DNA from: Candidatus Jordarchaeia archaeon
GTDB taxonomy: Archaea; Asgardarchaeota; Jordiarchaeia; Jordiarchaeales; Jordiarchaeaceae
Assembly (NCBI GenBank): GCA_029856435.1
Contig: JAHQXB010000088.1
Location: forward strand, 1-33,566
Direction: 5' to 3'
DNA length: 33,566 nucleotides
The translations under genes and the position numbers were made by a program. Below are positions 23,201-31,044 of this stretch, in pieces (position 1 is the stretch's first letter; every line of letters starts with the position of its first letter). The notes below the pieces were generated by a model. It was not told where the DNA came from. It worked only from the letters and a program-made list of their open reading frames with translations, and made no database searches.

Positions 23201-25823
23201 CTATGGCGCTCATTCTAATAGAATTGTCAGGGTCGTTAAGCAAACTAATTAATGGTTCTAGTCCCCTTTCATCAATAATTCCCCTTTCCAAGTATTGGCC
23301 TAGAGCATCAATAGCTCCCTGTCTTATGTCTGTATTCTTGTCTTGTAAAAGCCTTACAATGTGTGCTGTAGCGGAATTATCTGTAACGTTGTTTGCCGCA
23401 TAATGACTAACAGCTTGCACAGCATTTTTTCGTACATCATCGTCTTCATCATTTAGAAGTTCGATTAATTTTGGAAGGGCGCTTTTAATCACTAATCCTC
23501 TTTTAGCGTACAAACTTATTGCAAGAGCGGCGTTTGCACGGACATGTACATTCTCATCGCTAATAATTCTATCTAAATATCCTAATACCTCTTCCTTAAT
23601 TATCTCTTTTTCAGCATACTTGGCAATTGTGAACACAGCATTTGTACGTGTAACGCTGTCCTCGTCCTCTAACAAACTTATCAAGGACTGGATTAGGCCT
23701 TCATCGGCAATATCTCTGCTCGCAAATTCCCCTATAGTAATGGCGGCATTTCTACGAATATTAACATTATCATCACTAGTAAGTTTAGTTACGGAACTCA
23801 GAGCCTTTTCTCCTATCACTCCCTTTTCAACATATCGAGCTATTGCTGCCGAGACTGCTTCACGGACATCATCATTTTTATCCTCAATTAATTTGAGTAG
23901 TGGTTCAACAGCCATTTCACTGGTAATTTCATTTTCTGCATACCTGGCAACGGCAAGTGAGGCTCTGGCTCTAACATTTCCATCTTCATCTGTCAAAAGT
24001 TTCACAATTTGGTCTAAAGCATTCTTATGTACCAATTTATTTTCCGCGTAGCGCACCAGTGCTGATAATGAATTTATAACAATCCTTTTGTCATCATCAG
24101 ATAAAAGTTTGATTAGAGGAACAAGCGCTCCTTCATCAACCACAGCTTTCTCAGAATACAACGCTACCGCTACTACTGAGTTAATCCGGGTTGCATTATC
24201 ATCATCACTAAGAAGAGATATCAGGGGTTTTAGCGCGCTATCCTCCATCATTTCCCCTTCAGCATAGTACGCCAATGTGGCTGAGGCTGCTCTACGAATA
24301 TCAACATCAGGGTCTTCAAGCAAACTAATAGTAAACTTCAAAGCCTTTCCATTTAATAGCTTGTTTTTTGCGTACAATCCGATGGCTATCAATGCATTCA
24401 AACGGATATTTTTTTCTTTGCTTTGCAAGAGGTTGACCAAGGGGTCTATTGCCCCATCATTCACCATTCCCTGCTGAGCGTATAGCCCGATTGTAATTGC
24501 TGCAGTGGCCTGAATATTCTGATTGGGGTTACTAAGGAGTAGTACTAATTGGTCCACTGCGGAGGGATCAAAAATATTATTCCTTGCATAATGTAACATA
24601 ACCTCTGAAGCGTTAAGATAAATTTCTTCGTCTCCCTCAAATAATAATTTAATAATGGGATTAAGAGCGGCCTCATTTACCAATCCCAATTTTGCATATT
24701 TAGTAATAGCCTCTAAAGCTCCCCTTCTTATTTCGGCATTACTATCTGCAAGAAGATGTGAAAGAGGCTCTAGGGCACTTTCTTCAATTAGCCCCTTGTC
24801 CAAATATCTGGCCACTGTCTTAGTGGCGTTTAACCGAATTTTTTCATTCTCATCACTTAGAAGTGAGGTCAGGGGTTTCAGAGCTTCTGCTTTGACTAGA
24901 CCCATTTCAGCGTAGCTTGCTACAATGTGAGAGGCTATTAGGCGGGTTTCATTGTCTTCATCTTGAAGAAGTCGAATAAGGGGTTCGAGTGCATCGCTAG
25001 AGAAAATGCCGTTTTCTAAATAATTATCAATTCCTTCAGCGGCAATACGCCTAATTTCAACTTGATTTTCATTTAATAGGTTTATAATAAAATTCAAAGC
25101 ATCAGCCTCTACAATTTTTTTCGAGGCGTATTTAGTAACAACATAAACCGCGTTTCTGCGAATTTCACTATTTTCAGAAGCCATTAAACTAACCATAGGC
25201 TTTAAGATTCTCTCATCCACTATACCCAGTTCTAAATATTCAACAATAGCTTTTATCGCATGTATTTTTACTTCAATATCTTGATCTTCAAGAAGTTTGA
25301 TCAAAGGATCTATAGCATTTCTGTCCACCAAGTTTTTCTCAGCATACCGTAATATTGCTAGTGTGGCGTTCCTTCTAACATTAGTTTCGCCGTCCGATAG
25401 AAGTTTAATTAGAGACTTTACAGCTCTTAAATCTGTCATACCCACCTCAGCATAGTAAGCAACTGCCAAAGCCGCAAATAATTTAATTTCTCCCTCTTCA
25501 TCCAATAATGAAATGAGGGGTTCAACAGCCCTACCTTCAAACTTCCCTCTCCCCGCGTAACTTGCTATAGTAGAGGCGGCGTTCCTTTTCACCGTGTAAT
25601 CTGAATCGTAAAGGAGTTTGACTAGCGTCTCCAAAACTTTCGACTCGTATACTCCTTCCTCAGCCATTTTGCCTAGAAATTGGACAGCGCTGGCCCTGAC
25701 TGTACTATTCTTGTCTACCAGTAAACGCTCGAGCTTTTCCACTGCCTTTTTGATTTTCCCTTCCCTATACGCTTTCACTGCTTCTTCTACTGGCTTAGGG
25801 TACCCGCTGGATGTGTTACTCAT
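17238..25823 (-). CDS. Giant HEAT-repeat solenoid protein
   Basis: The protein is 2,861 residues, almost all tandem HEAT/PBS-lyase-like helical repeats of 36 residues (108 bp). The unit pattern is about AlxPLIkLLsDedxdIRxNA then AxAIxxYAExGlvdex. After an N-terminal segment of about 40 residues (PVEEAVKAYREGKIKKAV) I estimate 74-75 units, then a non-repeat end of about 115 residues that is helical and charged (KERSRFLREAKFSEIEEIFA, FYWAQSGESEE). There is no signal peptide, membrane helix or catalytic motif, so it should be a cytosolic scaffold forming a very long superhelix. Partners are unknown. The ATG at 25823 has GAAGGGG 5 bases before it; an ATG 27 bases upstream lacks a site. The frame is intact throughout. 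Confidence 0.9.
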   Translation of the reverse strand: MSNTSSGYPKPVEEAVKAYREGKIKKAVEKLERLLVDKNSTVRASAVQFLGKMAEEGVYESKVLETLVKLLYDSDYTVKRNAASTIASYAGRGKFEGRAVEPLISLLDEEGEIKLFAALAVAYYAEVGMTDLRAVKSLIKLLSDGETNVRRNATLAILRYAEKNLVDRNAIDPLIKLLEDQDIEVKIHAIKAIVEYLELGIVDERILKPMVSLMASENSEIRRNAVYVVTKYASKKIVEADALNFIINLLNENQVEIRRIAAEGIDNYLENGIFSSDALEPLIRLLQDEDNETRLIASHIVASYAEMGLVKAEALKPLTSLLSDENEKIRLNATKTVARYLDKGLIEESALEPLSHLLADSNAEIRRGALEAITKYAKLGLVNEAALNPIIKLLFEGDEEIYLNASEVMLHYARNNIFDPSAVDQLVLLLSNPNQNIQATAAITIGLYAQQGMVNDGAIDPLVNLLQSKEKNIRLNALIAIGLYAKNKLLNGKALKFTISLLEDPDVDIRRAASATLAYYAEGEMMEDSALKPLISLLSDDDNATRINSVVAVALYSEKAVVDEGALVPLIKLLSDDDKRIVINSLSALVRYAENKLVHKNALDQIVKLLTDEDGNVRARASLAVARYAENEITSEMAVEPLLKLIEDKNDDVREAVSAAIARYVEKGVIGEKALSSVTKLTSDDNVNIRRNAAITIGEFASRDIADEGLIQSLISLLEDEDSVTRTNAVFTIAKYAEKEIIKEEVLGYLDRIISDENVHVRANAALAISLYAKRGLVIKSALPKLIELLNDEDDDVRKNAVQAVSHYAANNVTDNSATAHIVRLLQDKNTDIRQGAIDALGQYLERGIIDERGLEPLISLLNDPDNSIRMSAIAAVGLYAVKNYVDIRALKSLIALLEDQNYAIRAGAAGIIAQYAGKNLVSEGALKPLVKLLSDKSSDVRMRAVAAIGLYAEKNLVHEDATEYLIKLLSDENKATRTTAAISLVLYAINGLVHSSALPALVKILGDEDANVRANGALAIGIYAEKGLLNETAVNPLTKLLSDENIDVRTRAVIGIIRYAEKGLVSNKALEPLSKILFEENISIRRNVLTAIILYTVNGLYYKDALKPLTKLLSDEDVDTKLRAVTALDRYSEKGLFSEEALKFLPQLISNENPEIRFRASSIIVRYAEGGLLEESALDPLIKGLMDYNENVRANSVLALGLYAQKNYLKKEALEPLIILLDDKSLDIRIKSLDAIGTYAEKELFDDRIFLYLTNLLRDENLVLRSRVVDVIKLYAENKLFDDRLLELLIALLEVEDSNLLSRVLKVFMTYAENNLVYEEALKRLIDLLGNRDSSVRANAAAIIGLYAINGIIDEKALEQLSRNLRDADKDVRLNSATTILRYAEKHIFSENVIDPIINLLSDEYDDIRAISAQALSLYAENKIVNKKALTPLVKLLEEENLDILINASSTISQYAERGLIQEEALECLIKLLGKGDDKLSTKASEAIIHYAEREKFNSAALKPLVNLLSDKNPKNRYNAAAALNIYADGDLFITDSLEPLTELLKDEDPEIRRVSSATITKYSKKGLLYEKALKLLSNLLSDEIVEIRYNAAQAVNEYAKNEILNEQILESIVPLLEDQDISLCNIAIKTIIYYAEKQMYSEKALKSLSKLLNNENGEIRANSVYAVVKYAENKLFYKEAIEPLISLLDDKDNNTRINSTTALWMYAENRLVDPKALNPLIALLEDKDATIRRNAVITLLKYADNNLIDERALEKVIKLLTDPSTEIRDNSAIVISIYAKKGILNAKALNPLITLLSDNDSFVRGNAVNAISNYAEKKIVDIKAIEPLIKLLSDENLYTRGNAAAAIARYADNALLNRKALDPLNKLLIDENDDVRMRAVDAIARYSEIGLVDEAALENLVKLLNEERSDIKMRAAAAVGFYAEKGLIGEGALESLVRMLKEENTDLLWAATFAIGRHAVKGIVSSEAIPPLIELLGSDNYAIRKNATIATRWYAANNLVDSKAIMPLINLLSDEDSQIRENAVHAIANYAMNGLMDEHALVALVKLLRDENADIRKVALVALAYYLEKDLVAPNALEPLIELLHDENEEIRLKTTAVIGLYAQRRITDVRALTPLISLLKDSNSIIRTKASIALGFYAENGLTDESALEPLSSLCEDADTGVRVAISATLARYADKGLTSENVLKRFKALLADQDSQVRLNVLHAAESYLRKGLIIEDALQPLTVLLTDKTADSRILASAIMAIYAEKGLINPKALESLVKLLEDEDSKARGNAALAIARYIKRGIFSEDALKPLVKLLEDESPTTRMNAALAIAYAAEKGLTDKDALKPLVKLLEDESPTTRMNAALAIAIYGEKKLIDKTALESLTKLLGDQEARVKIHATMALGFYADNNLITENALKPLITLIEDENVDVKKHALIAIGAYAENRLVNEAILKTLSSLLDNANLEIVQNATFVIGRYAMNGLLDPKILDKLIKLLTSKEVLTKENAIYSIASFAEKKGIIDPRALEHLIAILGDEDIIVRMNASYTIANYARKGILNKMSLGALVKLLGDPSFVTRINSSLAIAWYAENKITDPESIEPLIMLLGDENNTIKANASLALARYAENGLVDKRAVDRLTSLLKTEYGYTRSSAALALARYAEKGIINDEAMSKLIELLEEKETLIQINAILALTFYAEKGKIDERALDKLINLLGSENKDISLCSAIAITRYAEEGLVDGKTIRTLIKLQSDVKIRNAASKALGAVTRVFGVSPKKLMEDPSLINQIENQRLSKERSRFLREAKFSEIEEIFAEVTEFALFYWAQSGESEERARLTSNSFKTYKKGLISETLGEGTPSTIEWKIEDLTKDFLAFPS
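18762..18998 (-). repeat. Near-identical 108-bp units inside the HEAT gene
   Basis: The DNA from 18762 matches that from 18870 over 66 bases without a change, then differs at one base and matches again for about 11. The first 20 or so bases occur a third time from about 18978, exactly another 108 bases on. Elsewhere repeat units differ widely in DNA. This points to recent unit duplication or gene conversion. Confidence 0.8.
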
Positions 25824-25951
25824 TAAAACCCCTTCATATAAATGAATCATTAATTAAAGTGAACCCTCTCTTTCCAAAGAAAATACTATCTCCACACAGT
25901 AATAATTTTAACGGTTTGCAATGTGATAGACCCCCCAAAAATTTTAGGAAT

Positions 25952-27157
25952 TCAGCAGACGGAAATGCGACCATAGGCTAAATCTTCCACAAATTTATGT
26001 AAATTATCAAATTCTGACCTAACCACCTCCTCAATATCCTTGGAAACAGCACTTAAACTCAACCCTGGTTCAAGAATGACTTGAACTGAGGCAATCATAG
26101 GCTCATTAATAGGTTTCCCTATCTGGCTAAGAAGCCATACATAGACTTCCTTTAATCCTAAAACCTTTTTATGAATCTCACTCGCTATTCTGTAACTCAA
26201 CAAATTGTATATTTTACCAACATGACTTACAGGATTTTTCCCCGCGGCAGCCTCTGAAGAAGTAGGCCTATTTAGCGGAATAACACCATTAACCCTATTT
26301 CCTCTACCCACTTGACCGCAATCTGCACCATCAGCCGAAGTCCCTAAAACCGTCAAGTACACCCCATTAACCCCCCTGCCTCTTACATCAAGAGCATTTA
26401 TAACTATATCAACATCATACATGTCTACCTTAGAGTTAACAAACTGCTTAATTTCTTCCAGAACTTCTCCCTTCTTTCTAAAATAATCTTCCTCAGAATC
26501 AATGAATCGATCTACAAAGGCCATCGCCACAATAATTTTAAGATTACTATCCTTCCTAAGTCCCATAATTTTAATATCCTCACCAGTCTCGGGAAAGGAC
26601 TTTTTAAACTCCTTAGAGTTGAGAAATCTCTCAGTTTCATATACTATCTTTTCAGTAGTACTCATCGGTGCAAACCCAACCGCAGCTGACGTGTCATTAG
26701 CACCAAGATACTTCCCTTTTCTCTCAAATATGTCAACTAGCGCCTGCGACCCCCTCTTAAGCTCAATCTGGTATTTTAAATGTTTTTCAGGGTCCACGAA
26801 CCTCATATTCTCTTTAAACCATTTCTTAGCAGAGTTAATTGTAATCTCCCTAACAGGAATCTCAACACCCCCCACTTCAAATGTAGCTCTGTCTCCAAAC
26901 ACCATAAGCATGGGTTTCTTAATTCTTCCCCCACCAAATTTGGTTTCCGTTTCACCCGCAGCAAGTAAACTCTTGTCCACGTTATGATGCATAATAGCAC
27001 CAAATTTCTCCATGTAAACCTTGGAAAGAGCTATGGAAACCTCATTCATAACAGAGTCACAAATAGTATCCGGATGGCCTACACCCTTACGCTCACATAT
27101 TTCCATCCTCTGCTCAAAAAGAGGTACCTGTTTCAACTCATCTACTATAATATTCAT
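25952..27157 (-). CDS. mat: S-adenosylmethionine synthetase, archaeal type
   Basis: This enzyme makes S-adenosylmethionine from methionine and ATP and is the archaeal (AdoMet synthetase 2) family, distant from bacterial MetK. Visible landmarks are ERKGVGHPDTICD (residues about 22-34), HNVDKSLLAAGE, FGGGRIKKPMLMVFGDRAT, the GANDTSAAVGFAP segment, GTSADGADCGQVGRGNRVNG and the RPTSSEAAAGKNPVSHVGK segment near the C-terminus. The length of 401 residues is normal. The ATG at 27157 is preceded by GGAGGCGG; the longer frame to 27202 adds residues with no ribosome site. The + strand across it is A/C-rich. Confidence 0.95.
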   Translation of the reverse strand: MNIIVDELKQVPLFEQRMEICERKGVGHPDTICDSVMNEVSIALSKVYMEKFGAIMHHNVDKSLLAAGETETKFGGGRIKKPMLMVFGDRATFEVGGVEIPVREITINSAKKWFKENMRFVDPEKHLKYQIELKRGSQALVDIFERKGKYLGANDTSAAVGFAPMSTTEKIVYETERFLNSKEFKKSFPETGEDIKIMGLRKDSNLKIIVAMAFVDRFIDSEEDYFRKKGEVLEEIKQFVNSKVDMYDVDIVINALDVRGRGVNGVYLTVLGTSADGADCGQVGRGNRVNGVIPLNRPTSSEAAAGKNPVSHVGKIYNLLSYRIASEIHKKVLGLKEVYVWLLSQIGKPINEPMIASVQVILEPGLSLSAVSKDIEEVVRSEFDNLHKFVEDLAYGRISVC

Positions 27158-27757
27158 AAACTTCCGCCTCCAAGGCTCTCTGAGAAAAATAGTCAACAAC
27201 ACCTAGAATAAATAAAATAAGGTTGGTATTTATGAACGTTTTTAACATATTCCTATGTTTCTTAATTAGGAAACACTCCTTATGAGGATCCATAATTCCT
27301 TGTATGACTTTTTTTGGCAATTCTGTTACTCATTCGCTTGAAGCGTTTTTGCGCTTTTTCACTAGGTGGGGTGCAGAATCTATCCATAAAAAAAGGGTTA
27401 ACTACATCTTTCTTCGATGAAACTAACATAAGTTAATGCGAAAAATTTAATGAATCGGAGAATGACAGGAATATTAGCAAGTTTTTTATGCCAAAATGCT
27501 TTTTTAAAAATAATCATTACTTTATTACTAGAAAAATTTATAATTTAAAATTTTAGAAAAATATAAAAATATTTTTAAAAAATTTTTAATTACTTTTACA
27601 AAAATACTTGTACTCAAAACACATTATCCCCAATCTCAATTACAAAACCAGGATAAGCCAACTCCCCTCCCTTATATCCTAAAACATGATAATTATAAAA
27701 CCATCGGCGAAAAAGCCCCCGACTTCTAGTCGCAGAGAGTGTCAATGTTTTTTCATA
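27158..27757. other. 600-base non-coding gap
   Basis: It is very AT-rich at 27480-27610. Hairpins seen are TTCCTA/TAGGAA (about 27249-27271) and AAGCG-TTTTTG-CGCTT followed by T (27341-27359, terminator-like on the + strand). A BRE/TATA-like CGAAAAATTTAATG lies near 27439-27452. No gene is evident. Confidence 0.4.
27706..27732 (-). terminator. Hairpins just past the AbrB-PhoU gene
   Basis: About 26 bases after the stop on the minus strand lie CGACT-AGA-AGTCG (27720-27732) and GGC-TTTTTC-GCC (27706-27717), the second with a T-rich loop. Position and shape suit transcript ending or 3' end protection. Confidence 0.35.
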
Positions 27758-28807
27758 CTAAAGAAAATACAGCCTATAGTGTATAAGATCTCTTGCATAG
27801 TCAAAACAGTAATTCGCTATTTCTTCGAATCTAAAACATATATTCTCTAACAGAACAAGTAATCGCTTATCTATATCCTGTTCAATTATTTTTTGTGTGA
27901 ACTCATTTTTCAGTTTCGAAAATGTCCTAATCTCCTCCACTGTTACCAGCTTTTCCTCGGCGTCCTTTTCGAAGTAAGACAGGAATATCCTTTCAGAAAT
28001 TTTAGCAACCCTCTCTCCAACCTTCAAGAATGATGGAAGAATCTCCTCAGGGATTTCGGTTTCGCTTGAAAAAATTGTCTTTAATGTTTCAGATATCTTT
28101 ACCACATGATCCGCGATACTTTCAATTTTTTTAAAAATGACACTCCAAGTGACGCAGAGGGCATTATCCTCAATACCAATTTTCTTTGCAGCAACAACGT
28201 TTCTACTGCCAATTATAAGAAGTCTTCTCATCAATAAATACAAGCTATCAATTTCTTCATCCTGAGCAATTATGTCAGAAAGAGCTTCAAGATTTTTTTC
28301 TTTCAAAGCTTGAACCAAATCTTTTAGCATAAGAGAAATAAGTAGGCCAAGCCTTCTGGCAACCTCCTTCACATTAAAGCTGGATTGCTCAAAAAGATTT
28401 TTTATCTCCACTACTTTAGGAGACTCCGAAACTATCTGTAAACCGGATAAAGCATTCAGCGTATTCGTTATCACCTTTCTTTGAGTAGAATCAATATAGT
28501 CTCTTCTAGTAATTAATTTAAAATTATCATAACCCATGAGATAGTTTCCAATGATAACAGCTTCCAACTCATCCTTACTTAAATCATCAATCACTATTTC
28601 TGTAACTTCGGGAATAACGCCCATAAGGGAAGCCTTCTGATTCACGTATGATATCTCGAGAGTGCCCTCAGGGCTTTTATAAACAGCTAGTTTATCCCCT
28701 CTTTTTATTTTATTCTTGTCAACCCAATCCTTGGGTAACGAGATAACATATGATGATTTTCCCAAGGTTTGTATTTTGCGGAACTCTAAATTTTCATCCT
28801 TTTGCAT
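27758..28807 (-). CDS. AbrB-PhoU phosphate uptake regulator
   Basis: The 349-residue protein fuses an AbrB/SpoVT DNA-binding fold (about 8-55, RKIQTLGKSSYVISLPKDWV then KRGDKLAVYKSPEGTLEI) to two PhoU helical bundles (about 120-345). The PhoU half keeps acidic metal-ligand patterns such as DEEIDSLYLLMRR and IESIADHVVKISE. This arrangement is common in archaea, where the protein is thought to sense phosphate supply and control transport genes. No Pst or Pit genes are nearby. AAGGAT lies about 9 bases before the ATG. It is divergent from the ParB-like gene across a TATA-rich 170-base spacer. Confidence 0.88.
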   Translation of the reverse strand: MQKDENLEFRKIQTLGKSSYVISLPKDWVDKNKIKRGDKLAVYKSPEGTLEISYVNQKASLMGVIPEVTEIVIDDLSKDELEAVIIGNYLMGYDNFKLITRRDYIDSTQRKVITNTLNALSGLQIVSESPKVVEIKNLFEQSSFNVKEVARRLGLLISLMLKDLVQALKEKNLEALSDIIAQDEEIDSLYLLMRRLLIIGSRNVVAAKKIGIEDNALCVTWSVIFKKIESIADHVVKISETLKTIFSSETEIPEEILPSFLKVGERVAKISERIFLSYFEKDAEEKLVTVEEIRTFSKLKNEFTQKIIEQDIDKRLLVLLENICFRFEEIANYCFDYARDLIHYRLYFL

Positions 28808-28879
28808 AACACTACTATCCTTAATTATTGTGTGTTAACTGCTACACGCTCATACATATTAATGTAACTTGCTGTAATT

Positions 28880-28955
28880 TTTCGCTGAGATAGTATTTAT
28901 ATACTTATGCATATAAAATCGAAATAAATATATATTTGTGTATATATAAAATGGG
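28880..28955. promoter_or_regulatory. Divergent TATA-rich promoter region
   Basis: Several TATA-like boxes lie close together: ATTTATATACTT near 28894, CATATAAAAT near 28910 and GTATATATAAAA near 28939. The last is about 30-35 bases before the ParB-like TTG start; the first can serve the AbrB-PhoU gene on the other strand. Shared control of the pair is possible. Confidence 0.4.
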
Positions 28956-28977
28956 AACAATATTTAGGTGAAAAGCC

Positions 28978-30051
28978 TTGCAGGTTGAATCCCTTTCCAC
29001 AAATACCATAGGAAGCATTCACGAAAAAAACTCCTATATCACTCATCTCCCCACGATGGAAAGAATAACGATAAGGAGAATTAGAGTAGACCCTAAGAAA
29101 GTGAAGCCATTTGTGCTGGCAATAGGGAAAAACGGAAACGAGGTATATGGCACACCTAGGCATAAGTATGACTGGACAAAGAGTCAAGGTCCAAATTCTG
29201 GATGGGCAAATGTGGAGGAGTTAGCTCAGAGCATTAGCAGAGACGGTTTAATTCACATCCCTCTAGTCTGTTCCTTCCACAAGTTTGGGTATGGGGAAGA
29301 TCTTGTAGCGGTTCAGGGATGGAGGAGAATAAGAGCTTCTATTATGAATAAATATGATTATATTGAGGTTGATTACACGGATGATCTGTCTCCAGAAGAG
29401 GCGGAGATTCTAAGCTTTAAAGAGAATTACAACCGAGAGCAATTGTCAGACTCTGAAATTTCAGAGTTCCTGAATCGAGTTAGGAAGAGGCATCCCGACT
29501 GGACTTATGAAAAGATAGGGGAAGTTTATGGTCTGGGCGGTAAAAACCCAGGCAATAGGAGAAAAGTGGTTGAAAGCTACTTGTCACATTTTGACTTCTT
29601 AGAGCGGCACAGAAAAGATGTCCAACGGTTGGACATAAGCTTGAAAAAGTTATCCCGAAAAGCCATCATGCAAATACGCTCTGCGGCCAGGGAAATTGTG
29701 GGAGAAGCAGCGATGGAAGATTATGAAACACAGATCCTCGAAGCGTTTTCAAAAACTGAAGGCAAAATCTCAATAGGGCTACTTTGTAATACTCTACGCT
29801 CCCAGTTTAGGCGAGGATGCCCCATCAACCCAACTGAAGCAGTAGAACTAATACGGGAAAGCGGTGTACTATTGGGTGAGGGAAAAAATGCAAACAAATG
29901 CTACCTCAATCTTTTTATCCCCCCAGAAATAGCAAGTGCCTTAAAAAAATACGAATCAGCTAATTATCCTGATACCAAAAAGAAGGCAGCCCTAGCTTCA
30001 ATAATACTGGATATAATACAGAATTTCCTGAAACGAGAGGGCTACATTTAG
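28978..30051 (+). CDS. ParB/Srx-domain protein
   Basis: The 357-residue protein has a ParB N-terminal-like domain: VEELAQSISRDGLIHIPLV (79-97), then LVAVQGWRRIRASI (109-122) where ParB proteins usually have GERRxRA, and FKENYNREQLSDSE with a following helix-turn-helix region (about 137-180). Such domains bind CTP in true ParB proteins or cut or phosphorylate in relatives. The Glu-to-Trp change at the GxRR box makes standard ParB activity uncertain. The second half (190-357) is helical and unknown. No ParA gene or parS-like repeat is visible. The TTG at 28978 has AGGTG about 7 bases before it; the ATG at 29056-29058 in frame has none. Confidence 0.72.
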   Translation: MQVESLSTNTIGSIHEKNSYITHLPTMERITIRRIRVDPKKVKPFVLAIGKNGNEVYGTPRHKYDWTKSQGPNSGWANVEELAQSISRDGLIHIPLVCSFHKFGYGEDLVAVQGWRRIRASIMNKYDYIEVDYTDDLSPEEAEILSFKENYNREQLSDSEISEFLNRVRKRHPDWTYEKIGEVYGLGGKNPGNRRKVVESYLSHFDFLERHRKDVQRLDISLKKLSRKAIMQIRSAAREIVGEAAMEDYETQILEAFSKTEGKISIGLLCNTLRSQFRRGCPINPTEAVELIRESGVLLGEGKNANKCYLNLFIPPEIASALKKYESANYPDTKKKAALASIILDIIQNFLKREGYI

Positions 30052-30178
30052 AAACATTTCTGCAAACATCCTTTGTTTTTTGGAAAATGAAAAGTGTGAA
30101 AATCCCATGATTTTTTTTAAATAAACTTAATATTAGGATTGGAGCAAGAAGTTTGAAAAAAGTGGAGGCAAAATAAAT

Positions 30179-30868
30179 ATGTCAGAAAAACTAGTTATTG
30201 TTGAAAAGGAAGGCAACATTGCAATATTGACCTTAAACCGAGAAAAGAAAAGAAACGCTCTCTCTATAGAACTCAGGAAGCAATTAACAGAAATACTTGC
30301 TCAGTTGGCGAAGGATGATGAGGTGAAGGTAGTTATACTGACGGGGAAGGGTCCCGTTTTTTCTGCGGGTTTTGATACATCTGAATTTATGAGTCTAACT
30401 CCCGAAAATATGCAAGCATTCTTTGAGGCATCATGGCAGTATCACGTTGACGTAATGACTTTTCCCAAACCTCTAATAGCAGCACTTAATGGGCCGGCAC
30501 TAGCAGGAGGACTAGACTTAGCTCTAATGTGTGACTTTAGAATCTCCTCACAAAACGCATTTTTCCAACATCCAGAAATAAAATTCGGAGCCACACCACT
30601 TTATACACTCCTAAAACCAGTGGTAGGCGACGGGTTAGCTAGAGACCTATGCTTCACTGGAAGAAGAATCGATGCAGAAGAGGCACTGAGAATTGGACTG
30701 GTTAACAAATTGGTTCCACCAGACAAAGTTCTCCAAGAAGCCAAAGCCTACGCCCAACAGATATGTGAATCAAAACTGGAAACACTAATGGCGGTAAAGA
30801 AAATGTGCATCGCAGCCACAAACATGGAGGAATTCTCAAAAATATCAAAAGCCGCTTTAGGCGGTTAA
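30179..30868 (+). CDS. Crotonase-family enoyl-CoA hydratase/isomerase, short
   Basis: A crotonase of 229 residues, about 25-30 shorter than usual and ending before the normal C-terminal helices. Oxyanion-hole segments are FSAGFD (61-66) and NGPALAGGLDLA (104-115). Of the two catalytic glutamates of true hydratases, the second is kept (Glu133 in HPEIKFG) and the first is an Asp (113). Hydratase action is therefore uncertain; isomerase, hydrolase or another acyl-CoA reaction is possible. The ATG has GGAGG 10 bases before it, and a TATA-like run lies at about 30110-30125. It leads a same-strand group with the flavoprotein and second crotonase. Confidence 0.82.
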   Translation: MSEKLVIVEKEGNIAILTLNREKKRNALSIELRKQLTEILAQLAKDDEVKVVILTGKGPVFSAGFDTSEFMSLTPENMQAFFEASWQYHVDVMTFPKPLIAALNGPALAGGLDLALMCDFRISSQNAFFQHPEIKFGATPLYTLLKPVVGDGLARDLCFTGRRIDAEEALRIGLVNKLVPPDKVLQEAKAYAQQICESKLETLMAVKKMCIAATNMEEFSKISKAALGG

Positions 30869-30991
30869 AGGTATAAATCAAGCTGAAAGCAATCCAAATA
30901 TACAACTGTACCAGAAAAATCTGAACTTCAAATATAGAGTCGGCTTCTGCCAGTTCAGAGTTGTAACTAAAATCCACGGATAGGAAAAACA

Positions 30992-31000
30992 TTTATACAT
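30992..31000 (+). promoter_or_regulatory. TATA box for the second flavoprotein gene
   Basis: TTTATACAT at 30992-31000 predicts a start near 31020. A strong AAGGAGG (31032-31038) follows before the ATG at 31045. The gene thus has its own promoter and need not depend on the crotonase upstream. Confidence 0.5.
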
Positions 31001-31044
31001 ATGAGTCACAAACAGCACACCACTTGCAATCAAGGAGGAAGTAA

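Noticed and set aside
17238..25823. CRISPR array because of regular repetition
   Set aside because: The 108-bp periodicity is a continuous protein-coding HEAT repeat; there are no short identical repeats with unique spacers.
17545..25845. Numerous plus-strand open frames opposite the HEAT gene
   Set aside because: They recur with the 108-bp period and share a Ser/Ala/Leu-rich pattern, so they are antisense echoes of the repeats.
27706..27732. End of an IS200/IS605 element (paired small hairpins)
   Set aside because: There is no TnpA or TnpB gene nearby, and the position just past a stop codon fits a transcript end better.
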